Source: CAZDET01 sp964504335
Lineage (GTDB): Bacteria; Bacteroidota; Bacteroidia; Chitinophagales; Saprospiraceae
Direction: 5' to 3'
DNA length: 64,000 bases
NCBI GenBank assembly: GCA_964504335.1
Contig: CAZDET010000023.1
Location: 4,267 to 68,266 of the forward strand
The translations under genes and the position numbers were made by a program. The notes under the pieces were generated by a model. That model ran no database searches and had not been told where the DNA came from. It was given only the letters and a program-made list of their open reading frames with translations. Below, piece after piece: positions 1 to 9,072 of this stretch. Within the stretch, counting starts at the first letter, position 1. Each line of letters starts with the position of its first letter.

Positions 1-2
1 GA

Positions 3-929
3 CAGATTCAGCCATCTGCGCCTCAGTGGTGCCTGAAGTTTATGAACCTGGACTTCTCCTACGTCGCCAATGAAGCGCAACTAGCCGGTACCTGGACGGC
101 AAAGGGATGTTCGCCTGGCAACATCACCTTGCGCCGTCCCGTGGCGCGGGTAGAAGAAATTCCATTTGCGTTTACCGGCCGTTGGGTGGGCGAGTTGAAC
201 CAATCGGATCGCGAATACGGCTTTTACTATGAACTCAACCTAGGTGAAAACGGCCGTGGATTCAGCAAGATCGTTTCTGAAGACAACGGGGGCGAAGCGC
301 GCCACCGCCTCAATTGGCGGCGGGTCGATTCGCTGATTGTCATCACCGAAGAAGGCGTGGCCGAAAAGACAGACCCCCGTTGGCGCTGGTGCATCAAAGA
401 CGCTCGCATGGTCGTGGGGCGCTCGGGCGATATCTTCCGCATGGAGGGCGACTGGAGTGGCTACCTCGAAGATTACACTCCCCAAACCGGTGCCTGCGCG
501 CCGGGGCAGTTATTTTTGGAAAAAGCCGTGCTGACCCGCCCCGTGCTCGATCAACTCGCCGAAACCAGCAATCCCTACGAAGCGGAAACAAAACGAACCG
601 TCAAGGTAGACCGTGTCCTAAAAGTCAAAAGCAAAGATATTCGCATCCGTGTTTGGGATAGCGGCACCGTTGATGGCGATATCATCACCCTCTTCCTAAA
701 CGGGGAACGCATATTAGAGCAATACCGTGTCAGTAAGCGTCGCTGGACTATTCCCGTCGAAATTCTTCAAGGAGAAAATTTGCTCATCCTTCACGCCGAA
801 GACTTAGGCGATATCGTGCCAAATACGGTGGCCGTGGCCATCGACGATGGGGTAGAGGAGCAAATGATTATCATGAGCTCCAATCTGAAGGAAAGTGGGG
901 CGGTGTTGATCCAGCCGTTTACTTTTTGA
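3..929 (+). CDS. Partial hypothetical protein with tandem beta-rich domains (5' end outside window)
   Basis: The reading frame is open from base 3 to the TGA at 929, so the ATG at 42 is probably internal and the true start lies to the left of the window. Two related segments are visible. The open stretch before and after base 42 contains WCLKF, then a Gly-Thr-Trp and a CSPGNITLRRP motif. The next segment (bases about 165-540) repeats this layout with RWVGEL, WCIKD, GDWSGY and CAPGQLFLEKA. This suggests a tandem domain of roughly 120 residues. The last 110 residues form a different beta-rich module (VKSKDIRIRVWDSGTVDGD, then LFLNGE, then NLLILHAEDLGDIVPNTVA), a type often seen at the C-terminus of Bacteroidota envelope proteins. 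No catalytic motif is recognised. Function unknown. Confidence 0.7.
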   Translation, partial: QIQPSAPQWCLKFMNLDFSYVANEAQLAGTWTAKGCSPGNITLRRPVARVEEIPFAFTGRWVGELNQSDREYGFYYELNLGENGRGFSKIVSEDNGGEARHRLNWRRVDSLIVITEEGVAEKTDPRWRWCIKDARMVVGRSGDIFRMEGDWSGYLEDYTPQTGACAPGQLFLEKAVLTRPVLDQLAETSNPYEAETKRTVKVDRVLKVKSKDIRIRVWDSGTVDGDIITLFLNGERILEQYRVSKRRWTIPVEILQGENLLILHAEDLGDIVPNTVAVAIDDGVEEQMIIMSSNLKESGAVLIQPFTF

Positions 930-942
930 TTCGATTGATGCT

Positions 943-2934
943 TTAAGGCTGGTGCACCACTTTGCGCAGGATGCGTTCCTTTCCAATTTCCAATTGTAGG
1001 AAAAATGTCCCGTTTGGGAACCCTGACAAATCGATGGATAATTGGTGGTCGCCGGCGGCTAGGGTGGAAGCCGGCCAGGCCTGAAGGCGTTTGCCTTCCG
1101 CGGAGAAGAGCATCACTTGGGTAGGTGCTCGTTCCAAGAGGCTAAATCGAAGTTGGGCAATACCGTTTGTGGGGTTTGGCTGCAGAGAAATAGCAGCTAA
1201 CAACGAGGGCAACCGATCCACGGAAGTAGTTGCTTGTTGGGGCTCCGGAGGAGCAGGGGCATCCTGTTGGGCCTTAGCCGGACTAGGCTGATCCGACGCA
1301 CGCAAGAAGTGCTCGCCGGCGAAAGTATAGTAAGCCGTTTCGAAATTGGCAGATCTGTTCGGCTGGTTTTTTTCGGCAAAGTACCAGTTGGCTTGGGTGC
1401 TGTCGGTTTTGATATCGAGCAGGTAGTAGCCATGTCGATCCAAGTCCGCGAACTTGAGGTGGGGGTTGGGATTCCCGATTAGTGGTACATTTTGGTTGAC
1501 GAAGGTTTCTGAGGCCAGGGCCACAACCTCTCCGAAATTCTCATCAAAATTGTTGGAAGTGATGCTTGGCGTAGCGAATTCTACGGCCAGCGCCCCTGCT
1601 CCGGTGGCAGGATCATAGGCCGGATTGGTGGTGTAGGAAGGGGTCACATCTTCGCCGCTATCGGTAAAGGAAATCAAAACGGGTTCGGGACTAACCTCAA
1701 AAGCGAGGGAAACGTGATAACTGCCCGTGAGAATGACGACGTCTTCGATCGCAGCACTATCGATAAATCCGAGCAGTTGCCGGCGTTCGGCTGGATAACC
1801 GTTCCAGGCATCGAGCGTGGCACCTTGAATACCCGCGTAAGTCGTCGAAGGGTCTTGGTCGAGGGCTGCACTCCAGCCCAACTCGAGCGGTGCGAAGGGC
1901 ACTTGCTGGGCAATCACTTTCCAGCGAGCGCTGGAACCGCTGAGCTGGTCCAATAACCATTCTTTTTGAGGTGCTCCGAGAATAGTTCGATCGGGCTCCT
2001 GGATGCGATTGTCGAAGGGATCGTAAAATTGTTCTTCTCTGCCTTCTAAGCGGGTATCGAGCAGGATGATATCGGCCAGATTGCCGTAGGAAATGGTTCG
2101 GTAGATGATCGGGTCGTTTGGGTTAATGCGGATGGGCATCCATTCGAAATAGGCCTGCTTGGCGGCCGCCTTGCGGGCTTCCCAGGGGCCATCGCGATCG
2201 GGGTCGTGGCTGCCGGCACCGTCCCGGTAAACGTTGTCGGAAAATTCGTGATCGTCCCATACGGCAAGCATGGGATGTTGCTGATGCATCCGGATCAGAT
2301 TAGTGTCCAATCGGTAGGAAGCGTAGCGCATCCGGTAGTCGGAGAGCGTTGTCAGGCGATTGGGTGGAGCCATGGGCCGCTCTTCCGCGAGGCCACCCGT
2401 AGCGCGGTAATTTTCGTAGATGTAATCGCCTACATGGATGACGGCATCCAGGTCATTGAGTTGGGCCAATGCCTCGTAAGCGTTGAAATACCCATCCTGA
2501 AAGCTGGCACAGGAAATAACCCCGAATTTCAAATGATTGGATTCGGAATTAGCGGGTGCTGTCTTGGTCCGACCGGTGAGCGAAGGTCGTTCCAGCGCGG
2601 TGAATTCATAGTAATAGGTGGTTCCGGATGCGAGGCCCGTCACGTCCACTTTCACGGTGTAGTCCACGGAGGCATCCGTAGTGGTCGATCCTGATTGCAC
2701 CACATTGGACAGGGCGACATCGGTGGCTACTTTCCAATCTACCGTAATGGAGCCGGTCGAACCGGAGTCGGGGGTCACGTGGGTCCAGATAATTACCCGA
2801 TCCGTCAGCGGATCACCGGAAGCAACACCGTGGAGAAAGGGCGCCCAGTCGGGGCGGCTGGGTTGTGGCTCGATTTGCGCGAACGCCAGTAGAGGGAGCG
2901 CACAGATAAGTGCGATGAACGGGAAGCGGGCCAT
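943..2934 (-). CDS. PhoD-type alkaline phosphatase with T9SS sorting domain, copy 1
   Basis: A 663-residue secreted phosphatase of the PhoD family. An N-terminal signal peptide (MARFPFIALICALPLLAFAQ) is followed by the PhoD N-terminal beta domain (HGVASGDPLTDRVIIW). The metallophosphatase core carries the conserved Cys (ISCASF, about residue 141), GDYIYE (about 168) and WDDHE (about 227). In PhoD structures the Cys and the Asp and Tyr of GDYxYE bind iron. The late motif, normally LTGDxH, reads LTGSYH here (about 402), so the Asp is lost while the paralogue next door keeps it. The last 85 residues (LQPNPTNG ... FPNGTFFLQLEIG) are a T9SS C-terminal sorting domain, so the protein should be exported to the surface or medium. 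It lies 101 bases downstream of copy 2 in the same direction, implying tandem duplication. Activity of this copy is uncertain. Confidence 0.9.
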   Translation of the reverse strand: MARFPFIALICALPLLAFAQIEPQPSRPDWAPFLHGVASGDPLTDRVIIWTHVTPDSGSTGSITVDWKVATDVALSNVVQSGSTTTDASVDYTVKVDVTGLASGTTYYYEFTALERPSLTGRTKTAPANSESNHLKFGVISCASFQDGYFNAYEALAQLNDLDAVIHVGDYIYENYRATGGLAEERPMAPPNRLTTLSDYRMRYASYRLDTNLIRMHQQHPMLAVWDDHEFSDNVYRDGAGSHDPDRDGPWEARKAAAKQAYFEWMPIRINPNDPIIYRTISYGNLADIILLDTRLEGREEQFYDPFDNRIQEPDRTILGAPQKEWLLDQLSGSSARWKVIAQQVPFAPLELGWSAALDQDPSTTYAGIQGATLDAWNGYPAERRQLLGFIDSAAIEDVVILTGSYHVSLAFEVSPEPVLISFTDSGEDVTPSYTTNPAYDPATGAGALAVEFATPSITSNNFDENFGEVVALASETFVNQNVPLIGNPNPHLKFADLDRHGYYLLDIKTDSTQANWYFAEKNQPNRSANFETAYYTFAGEHFLRASDQPSPAKAQQDAPAPPEPQQATTSVDRLPSLLAAISLQPNPTNGIAQLRFSLLERAPTQVMLFSAEGKRLQAWPASTLAAGDHQLSIDLSGFPNGTFFLQLEIGKERILRKVVHQP

Positions 2935-2945
2935 AGAAAACTATT

Positions 2946-3034
2946 TTTCGTTGATGCGTTTAGGCGTTTAAACGTTCAGTGAAGTTGCTTCCTGTTTCAT
3001 TAATTGGAATAAATGCCTAAACGCATCAACGAAA
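2946..3034. repeat. Long imperfect inverted repeat between the two phoD copies
   Basis: Arms 2946-2969 and 3011-3034 are 24 bases each with a single mismatch (G:T, which can still pair in RNA), around a loop of 41 bases. The repeat fills most of the 101-base gap between the two tandem phosphatase genes. On the minus-strand transcript it would form a strong hairpin directly after the stop codon of the upstream gene and before the start of the downstream one. It could act as an attenuator, an mRNA stabiliser or a partial terminator. It lacks a clear T-run. Confidence 0.75.
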
Positions 3035-3035
3035 G

Positions 3036-5114
3036 TTATCGACTAATGACGATTCGCTGTTGTTGCGCCTGGCCATTCGCTTCGATGCGGTAAAAGTACA
3101 GTCCGTTCGGCAGGTCCTGTACGGAGGTATCCAGCGTGTAGATGCCGGCCGGAACGGTGGTTTCAAGTAGTTGCTTTACCAGGCGGCCGTCGGCCGTGTG
3201 CAGGCTGATGCGCAGTTGGGTGCGCTCGTTGAGGGCGTAGTGTAGAGTGTTGGTGGTGCTGGCGGGGTTCGGGTAGGCCGACAATACAGCCAGGCTGCTG
3301 GCTTCCGCTACCGAAGTGGTTACCTGCGGCGGATTTGCGGGTGCGGGCGTATCCTGCTCGGCCTTGGGATTACTGGGTACATCGGTTGAACGTAGAAAAG
3401 ATTCGTTGGCGTAGGTGTAGAAACCGGTTCCGAAATTGGCCGGGGCGTCGGGGTCAAGGATATCGGTGTAGAAAAAGTTAGCCTGAACACTGTCGGCCTT
3501 AATATCCAGAATGTAATGGCCGTGGCTGATGAGTTCGGCGTACTTCATGTGCGGATTGGCCGTACCCAAAGACAAGGTGTCCAATTGGATCGGTGTGTTG
3601 AGGAAAATCTGAATACCCAGGGCTTCTGCCAGTGAAAGGTTCTCGTCGAAGTTGGCGGACGTAATGCTGGGTGTAACAAATTCGACTGCTACTGCTCCGT
3701 CTCCGGTAGTGGGATCGTAAGAGCTGCTCGGTGAATAAAAAGGAATCTGAAGGGGCCCAATCTCGATCACCTGAAGATCCACCGGCGTAGGGACCACTTC
3801 ATTGGCAAAGGAGGTGTGGAAATCACCGGTCAGCACGACCACATTTTCAATTTCATTGTCTATAATATGGTTAAATATCTCTGTGCGCTCGGCGGGATAG
3901 CCATCCCAAATATCCTGGAAAAGCCCTTCCAGGGCGTCGAAGTTAATGTTTTCGGGATCCAGTAAAGCTGCCCATCCTATATTGAATTCGGAGAAGATTA
4001 CTTGCTGACCAATGACCTTCCAGCGTGCGTCGGAGTTGCTCAATTGATCGAGAAAGAAGGCCTTTTGATCGGCACCCAGTATGGTGCGATCCTCTGAAAA
4101 AAGCGCTGTGTCCGTGAAGCTGAGAATCTGTTCATCACGGCCTTCCAGGCGGGTATCCAGCATGATTAAATCCACCAAATTTCCGTAGCTAATCGTACGG
4201 TAGATCGTTTCTTCGGCATTTTCCCGAATGGGCATCCATTCGAAGTAGGCCTGCTTGGCAATGGCCTTGCGCACTTCCCAGTCGCCTTCCGTATCCGGAT
4301 CGTGGTTTTCGGCACCATCTTCGTAGGCGTCGTTGGCCGATTCGTGGTCGTCCCACACTGTGATGAAGGGGTGCTGCTGGTGCACGCGGGCCAGGTTAGA
4401 GTCCAGTCGGTAGGTGCTGTAGCGGGCGCGGTAATCTTCGAGGGTGAGTAGCTCTGCATTAGGTTCCACGGTGCGGTTTTCCCATACGGCGGAATCGCCG
4501 TAGACGAAGTTGGCGTACTCGTAGATGTAATCGCCGAGGTGAATGACGGCATCGAGGTCGGTGCGGTTGGCCAGGTCTTCGTAGGCGTTGAAGTAGCCCG
4601 CCTGGTAATTGCTGCAGCTTACGATAGCAAACTTCAGGTGGTCAGCCTGATCGCCGGTGGGCGTTGTTTTGGTTTTTCCGGTCAGGGAGTTGGCACCCAG
4701 GGCTGAGAATCCGTAGTAGTAGGTCGTTCCGGCCGTCAGTCCGGTTACGTCTACCTTGACAGTATAATCGCGCTCGGCGTTGGTGGTAAAGGTACCGGAT
4801 TGAACGACGTTTTGTAGGCCCGTATCCGTGGCTACCCGCCAATCGACGGTGATAGGGGCCGTGTTCAGGCTATCGGGCGTAACGCGTGTCCAAATGATAA
4901 CGCGGTCCTCCAATGGATCGCCGGAAGCTACTCCGTGAAAGAAGGGCCCCCATTCCGGGTTGAAGAAGGTGGTTTCCAGTGTTTTTTCGGAGAAGCCCCG
5001 CCCGTGGCCGTACAGGGTAGAGCCTTTGCCAAAACTGGTGGGTTGATTGGGTTGGGCGACCAGGGAAACCATCCCAATACAGAGCACGAACGTCGATAAG
5101 AATTTGGACATCAT
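3036..5114 (-). CDS. PhoD-type alkaline phosphatase with T9SS sorting domain, copy 2
   Basis: A 692-residue paralogue of the downstream gene. It starts with a signal peptide (MMSKFLSTFVLCIGMVSLVAQ). The PhoD N-terminal domain (HGVASGDPLEDRVIIW) is followed by the metal-binding motifs VSCSNY (about residue 166), GDYIYE (about 194), WDDHE (about 254) and an intact LTGDFH (about 429). The C-terminal 85 residues (LSAYPNPAST ... LPNGLYFYRIEANG) are a T9SS sorting domain. PhoD enzymes are calcium/iron phosphodiesterases and monoesterases that release phosphate outside the cell. This copy keeps every motif examined and is the likelier active enzyme. A MM start leaves a choice of two adjacent ATG codons. 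No pho-box could be recognised upstream. Confidence 0.92.
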   Translation of the reverse strand: MMSKFLSTFVLCIGMVSLVAQPNQPTSFGKGSTLYGHGRGFSEKTLETTFFNPEWGPFFHGVASGDPLEDRVIIWTRVTPDSLNTAPITVDWRVATDTGLQNVVQSGTFTTNAERDYTVKVDVTGLTAGTTYYYGFSALGANSLTGKTKTTPTGDQADHLKFAIVSCSNYQAGYFNAYEDLANRTDLDAVIHLGDYIYEYANFVYGDSAVWENRTVEPNAELLTLEDYRARYSTYRLDSNLARVHQQHPFITVWDDHESANDAYEDGAENHDPDTEGDWEVRKAIAKQAYFEWMPIRENAEETIYRTISYGNLVDLIMLDTRLEGRDEQILSFTDTALFSEDRTILGADQKAFFLDQLSNSDARWKVIGQQVIFSEFNIGWAALLDPENINFDALEGLFQDIWDGYPAERTEIFNHIIDNEIENVVVLTGDFHTSFANEVVPTPVDLQVIEIGPLQIPFYSPSSSYDPTTGDGAVAVEFVTPSITSANFDENLSLAEALGIQIFLNTPIQLDTLSLGTANPHMKYAELISHGHYILDIKADSVQANFFYTDILDPDAPANFGTGFYTYANESFLRSTDVPSNPKAEQDTPAPANPPQVTTSVAEASSLAVLSAYPNPASTTNTLHYALNERTQLRISLHTADGRLVKQLLETTVPAGIYTLDTSVQDLPNGLYFYRIEANGQAQQQRIVISR

Positions 5115-5178
5115 GTCGGAGTCGTTAATTTAGAGCGGCAAAGAACTGAACTTAATGTAAACCCATCCTTATCCTTAC

Positions 5179-5868
5179 ATGAAAGATTCTCCACAAATCC
5201 GGCCGGCCACGATGCAATTCCTCCGAGAGCTAACGGAGCACAATGACCGCGATTGGTTCAACGAACACAAAGACCGCTACAAAGCGGCTCAGGAAAATGT
5301 GAAGCAATTCGCCGCAGCTGTCGAAGCAGGCCTCAACGAAACCGATCAGATCGAAGGCGTTAAGGTCTTTCGCATTTACCGCGATGTGCGTTTTTCGAAA
5401 AATAAATTACCTTATAAAACCAATTTTGGAGCGGGACTTACGCGCGCCACGGCCGCGCGCCGCGGCGGCTATTACCTACATTTACAGCCGGGAGAAAGCT
5501 TTGTCGGTGGCGGGTTCTGGAACCCCGAACGCGACGACCTGAAGCGCATCCGGCAGGAGTTTGAACGGGACGCTAGTCAGATGCGGGCCATCCTGGCCGA
5601 TAAGACCTTTCAACAATACTTTGAGACCGTTCGCGGAGAGGAACTGAAGACTGCCCCCAGCGGTTTCGACCGCAACCACCCCGACATCGATCTGATCCGG
5701 AAAAAGTACTATGTCGTTAGCCGAACATTTACTGATGAGGAGGTGGTGGCAGGTGATTTTCTGCAAGAAGTGATCAATACCTTTCGGGCCATGCGCCCCT
5801 GGTTCGACTACATGAGCGAAGTCCTGACGACCGATTTGGACGGGCGGTCGCTGATTGAGGATGTGTAA
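5179..5868 (+). CDS. DUF2461 (TIGR02453) family protein
   Basis: A 229-residue cytoplasmic protein with the hallmarks of the DUF2461 family: FLRELTEHNDRDWFNEHKDRY near the N-terminus, VKVFRIYRDVRFSKNKLPYKTNFGAG in the middle, and the GGYYLHLQPGESFVGGGFW motif. Length is typical of the family. The biochemical role of the family is not established. It is divergent from the phosphatase pair. The next gene begins 12 bases downstream in the same direction, so the two are probably co-transcribed. Confidence 0.9.
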   Translation: MKDSPQIRPATMQFLRELTEHNDRDWFNEHKDRYKAAQENVKQFAAAVEAGLNETDQIEGVKVFRIYRDVRFSKNKLPYKTNFGAGLTRATAARRGGYYLHLQPGESFVGGGFWNPERDDLKRIRQEFERDASQMRAILADKTFQQYFETVRGEELKTAPSGFDRNHPDIDLIRKKYYVVSRTFTDEEVVAGDFLQEVINTFRAMRPWFDYMSEVLTTDLDGRSLIEDV

Positions 5869-5879
5869 ATCGTAAAGGT

Positions 5880-7232
5880 TTGGACACTACCACCAATTCA
5901 AAACTCAAGGAGTGGCTCGATTCGCTCCAGCAGGAAAGCTGGCAACTTGAATTGCTGATTTCCGGCTTTGCCATTTTTTTATTGTTGGCGGTACTCAATC
6001 CCCTGCTCGATTTCGAGCAAACGCTCAATCACATCGATCGACAGAATCAACTCCTCGCCCTGGCAATGGGGATTCCCTACCGCCTGGGTGTAATTGCCTA
6101 CTTCATTTTATTGGCTAATTTGTTGCTCCATGTCGTATTTCGTGGCTTGTGGATAAGTACGGTCGGGTTGCGCTACGTATCCGGAGAAATCGATTTTGAG
6201 CAACTTGGGTTTCACGAACGCTACGAGCGCTTCCTCCGTCGGCGTATTGGTTCCTTCGACCGCTATATCGAGCGGTTGGAGCGCATTTGCAGCATACTGT
6301 TCGGCTTTACCTTTCTTCTCATTTTTGCCACGCTGGGCACAGGAGGTTTTTTGGTGGTGTTAGCAATCGTTCAATTTGGTTGCCGCTACCTACTTGGAGC
6401 GGATATGCTCCGGGGTACTGTAGGTTTTCAATTCGATGATGTTCTTATTCTGTTGTTTCTCTTGATTGCGATCATCTACATGATCGATTTCTTCACGCTC
6501 GGGTGGATCAAGCGCCGCGGGTGGTTGGGCCGGATATACTATCCCATTTATCGGTTTATGAGCTACGTGACGATGGCCAATTTATACCGGCCTCTTTATT
6601 ACAACCTGATCGACAACCGCTTCGGCCGCCGCCTGGCTTATTTCGTAGTGCCGCTCATCTTTCTGATGGCAGCGGCGTTGTCGTCCTTCTATGTACAAAA
6701 CCCCTACTTCCCCTATTATTTTCCCCAAACAGTCTACCAAACGAGGGGAGATTGGGTGCACTCCCAAATGTACGAAGACGGGCCGGAAACCGTCGATCTC
6801 AACTTCGCCTCTATCCCCAGCCGAACGGTTTCGGGCGACTACCTTCCCGTTTTTCTGCCCTACCTACCCACCTACCACGATAAGGTACTGCTGTCCCTCT
6901 GCCCGGATCTCCAACCAGCCCGGTATGTGGGCTTAAAATTTCGCGGGGCATTTTCCTTTGGCCAGATTCAGAATGCGGATGCCGATCCGGATCAAATTCT
7001 GGATTGCTTACGGCAATTGTGGAAGCTGCAGATAGATGATAGCACCTACCAGGAGGTACCCCTGCGCTTTTATTATCATCCGGCCCGCGACCAGCACGGC
7101 TTGTACGGAATGATTCCAATTGCTGATTTGGCTGCTTCGGAGCACGTACTACGCATCGATCGCTATTATTTGCGCAACGATTCGTTGCAGTGGCGGGAGG
7201 GGGAGCGGTTGTATTTTTGGAAGGAGGAGTAG
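5880..7232 (+). CDS. Polytopic membrane protein with C-terminal extracytoplasmic domain, unknown function
   Basis: A 450-residue protein with about five to six hydrophobic segments: residues about 23-45, 70-94, 137-172 (probably two passes), 189-210 and 254-276. These are followed by about 170 mostly hydrophilic residues, likely outside the membrane. No ATG lies near the N-terminus, and an in-frame stop occurs at 5856. The frame therefore has to start at the TTG at 5880, with a weak AAAGG four bases ahead. The next ATG is at about codon 63 and would remove the first membrane segment. It follows the DUF2461 gene with a 12-base gap. I do not recognise the family. Confidence 0.8.
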   Translation: MDTTTNSKLKEWLDSLQQESWQLELLISGFAIFLLLAVLNPLLDFEQTLNHIDRQNQLLALAMGIPYRLGVIAYFILLANLLLHVVFRGLWISTVGLRYVSGEIDFEQLGFHERYERFLRRRIGSFDRYIERLERICSILFGFTFLLIFATLGTGGFLVVLAIVQFGCRYLLGADMLRGTVGFQFDDVLILLFLLIAIIYMIDFFTLGWIKRRGWLGRIYYPIYRFMSYVTMANLYRPLYYNLIDNRFGRRLAYFVVPLIFLMAAALSSFYVQNPYFPYYFPQTVYQTRGDWVHSQMYEDGPETVDLNFASIPSRTVSGDYLPVFLPYLPTYHDKVLLSLCPDLQPARYVGLKFRGAFSFGQIQNADADPDQILDCLRQLWKLQIDDSTYQEVPLRFYYHPARDQHGLYGMIPIADLAASEHVLRIDRYYLRNDSLQWREGERLYFWKEE

Positions 7233-7294
7233 TTGGTTAGAATTTAGTTCATTAGAACTTAGTTCTTTGGACTTCAGGGTTTCTTTATTTCGAT

Positions 7295-8131
7295 TTACAA
7301 TTGCTCGATTTCTGCTTTAGTCAGCCCTGTAGACTTTCCGATAATGTCGATGGGAACTCCGTTATTCTTCATTTCTCGGGCGATTTCTAGGGTCCTTTCT
7401 GCCCTTCCTTCTTCTCTTGAGGTGTCTACTACATTTTTTATGTCTCGATAGTGCTTAAGGCTTTCCTCATATGCTTCTCGCTCCTCGGGTGAAAACTTCG
7501 CAATTTCGGCAGCATCAAACAATTTTTTGAAAATTCGATCTTGCAGAGCGGAAGGGCGTTCCTGTAATTCTGAAAGATGACGGAAGACGTATAACCATTT
7601 GTCGAATTGACTTTCTAATTCGGCTTCGCTTTTTCTAAATTTTGGCAACTCAAGGTAGATGAATTTCAATTTATCGTAGAATACTTCGCAATGCTGGTTT
7701 TTTAATTCAATTACATGCAATAGCTCCGATTCTTCTCGGTGATCATCGAATATAAAATCTAAAATACCCACCGTGTAGACTACTTCGAGCCGAAAATCCC
7801 AGTCCCCTTTTTTGGCCTGTTCTTGAATTGGAAAAGAGGAATAAAAAACACTTCGATCCTTGAAGTAATTTTGCTTTGCCTTTTGAATTTCCACTATAAA
7901 TCGCTCTCCTGACGCCCCTTTGCAATAGAGGTCGAATACGGCCTTTCGGTCATAAGGATGTAGACCTAGTTGTTCGCTTTTAGTATAAGATAGATCAACG
8001 ATTTGATGATGGGCCGGTAGTATTTGATTGAGAAAATCCACTAATAGAATTTTATTCGGCTCGGTACCGAATAGCTTTTTAAAGCCAAAATCAGTTAGCG
8101 GATTAATGTATCTATCCTTAAGCACATTCAT
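7295..8131 (-). CDS. Rpn family PD-(D/E)XK nuclease (transposase-like recombination-promoting nuclease)
   Basis: A 278-residue protein of the Rpn / 'PD-(D/E)XK nuclease family transposase' group. The N-terminus INPLTDFGFKKLFGTE is diagnostic. The catalytic core is Asp in AVFDLYCK followed by GERFIVEIQKAKQ, giving the D...ExQ/K arrangement. The C-terminal third is helical and ends in a short HTH-like stretch (NGVPIDIIGKSTGLTKAEIEQL) common in this family. Family members promote RecA-independent DNA exchange or act as defence or toxin-like nucleases. The gene and its 170-base upstream region are visibly richer in A/T than their neighbours, which fits acquisition by transfer. It converges on the membrane protein gene with a gap of about 60 bases. 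Confidence 0.88.
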   Translation of the reverse strand: MNVLKDRYINPLTDFGFKKLFGTEPNKILLVDFLNQILPAHHQIVDLSYTKSEQLGLHPYDRKAVFDLYCKGASGERFIVEIQKAKQNYFKDRSVFYSSFPIQEQAKKGDWDFRLEVVYTVGILDFIFDDHREESELLHVIELKNQHCEVFYDKLKFIYLELPKFRKSEAELESQFDKWLYVFRHLSELQERPSALQDRIFKKLFDAAEIAKFSPEEREAYEESLKHYRDIKNVVDTSREEGRAERTLEIAREMKNNGVPIDIIGKSTGLTKAEIEQL

Positions 8132-8304
8132 AGCAGATGTCTATTTTAAACAACTTGTTTTCACTTGTGAAAATAATTATTTTTTTGTTGATTAAATGAG
8201 TTTTTTCAACCATTAATATTGTTAGCCCAATGTCATCTAACAAACTACGACCTGAAGAACTAACGAACTATCCCTACTTTTCCGGTCCATTCACAAAATA
8301 GCAG

Positions 8305-9045
8305 ATGGAACGGATTCGACCCTCGGAGCAGATCTACGAAAATTACACGCAGGAAGACTTCCAAGTTTGGCAGTTGCTATTTAACCGACAGATAGAGAAC
8401 TTACAAGGCCGTGTAGCACCCGAATATGTGGAGGCGCTCGATCTAGTGGGCTTCCAGCCCGAGCGCATTCCGCATTTCGGCGAGTTGAACGAGCGGCTGG
8501 CCGGGCTGACGGGGTGGAGCATCCAAACCGTGCCGAATATCGTGGAGGCGGATCGCTTTTTCCGGCATTTGGCAAAAAGAGAATTTACGGCCACTTGCTG
8601 GCTGCGCCGCATGGAAGAGCTCGACTACCTCGAGGAGCCGGACATGTTTCACGATGTGTTTGCGCACGTACCGCTGCTGGCCAACGAGAGTTACAGCTAT
8701 TTCTTCCAGCAATTGGGAGCGTTGGCCCTCCGACACATCGAAGATCCAGAGGTGGTCCTGCAGTTGCAGCGCCTCTACTGGTTTACGATCGAATTCGGAT
8801 TGATACAAAAACCGGGCGGCCCATTACAAATCTACGGAGCGGGCATCATCAGCAGCAAGGGAGAAACGGAGCACGCGTTGAGTGATCGCTCGGAAAAGCG
8901 GCCTTTTGAGGTGAGCAGCATCATGGCGCAATCGTTTCGGACCGATCAGATTCAGCCCATCTATTATGTCATCAACAGCTTTGAGCAATTGGCCGGTTGC
9001 CTGCCGGAAGTAGAAAGGGAATTGTCGGCAGTCGACAGCATGTAA
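8305..9045 (+). CDS. phhA: Phenylalanine 4-monooxygenase
   Basis: A 246-residue iron- and pterin-dependent aromatic amino acid hydroxylase that converts phenylalanine to tyrosine. The iron ligands are visible as the His-x4-His motif in MFHDVFAHVPLL (about residue 120) and the Glu in YWFTIEFGLI (about 160). The pterin and substrate region FGELNERLAGLTGWSIQ lies upstream. Length matches the short bacterial form without a regulatory domain. The first 8 bases before the ATG carry no clear Shine-Dalgarno sequence, as is usual in this phylum. It is convergent with the M4 protease gene, with a gap of about 27 bases. No phhB (carbinolamine dehydratase) lies nearby. Confidence 0.93.
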   Translation: MERIRPSEQIYENYTQEDFQVWQLLFNRQIENLQGRVAPEYVEALDLVGFQPERIPHFGELNERLAGLTGWSIQTVPNIVEADRFFRHLAKREFTATCWLRRMEELDYLEEPDMFHDVFAHVPLLANESYSYFFQQLGALALRHIEDPEVVLQLQRLYWFTIEFGLIQKPGGPLQIYGAGIISSKGETEHALSDRSEKRPFEVSSIMAQSFRTDQIQPIYYVINSFEQLAGCLPEVERELSAVDSM

Positions 9046-9072
9046 GCTATCGACTACCGACAAATCTATTGG

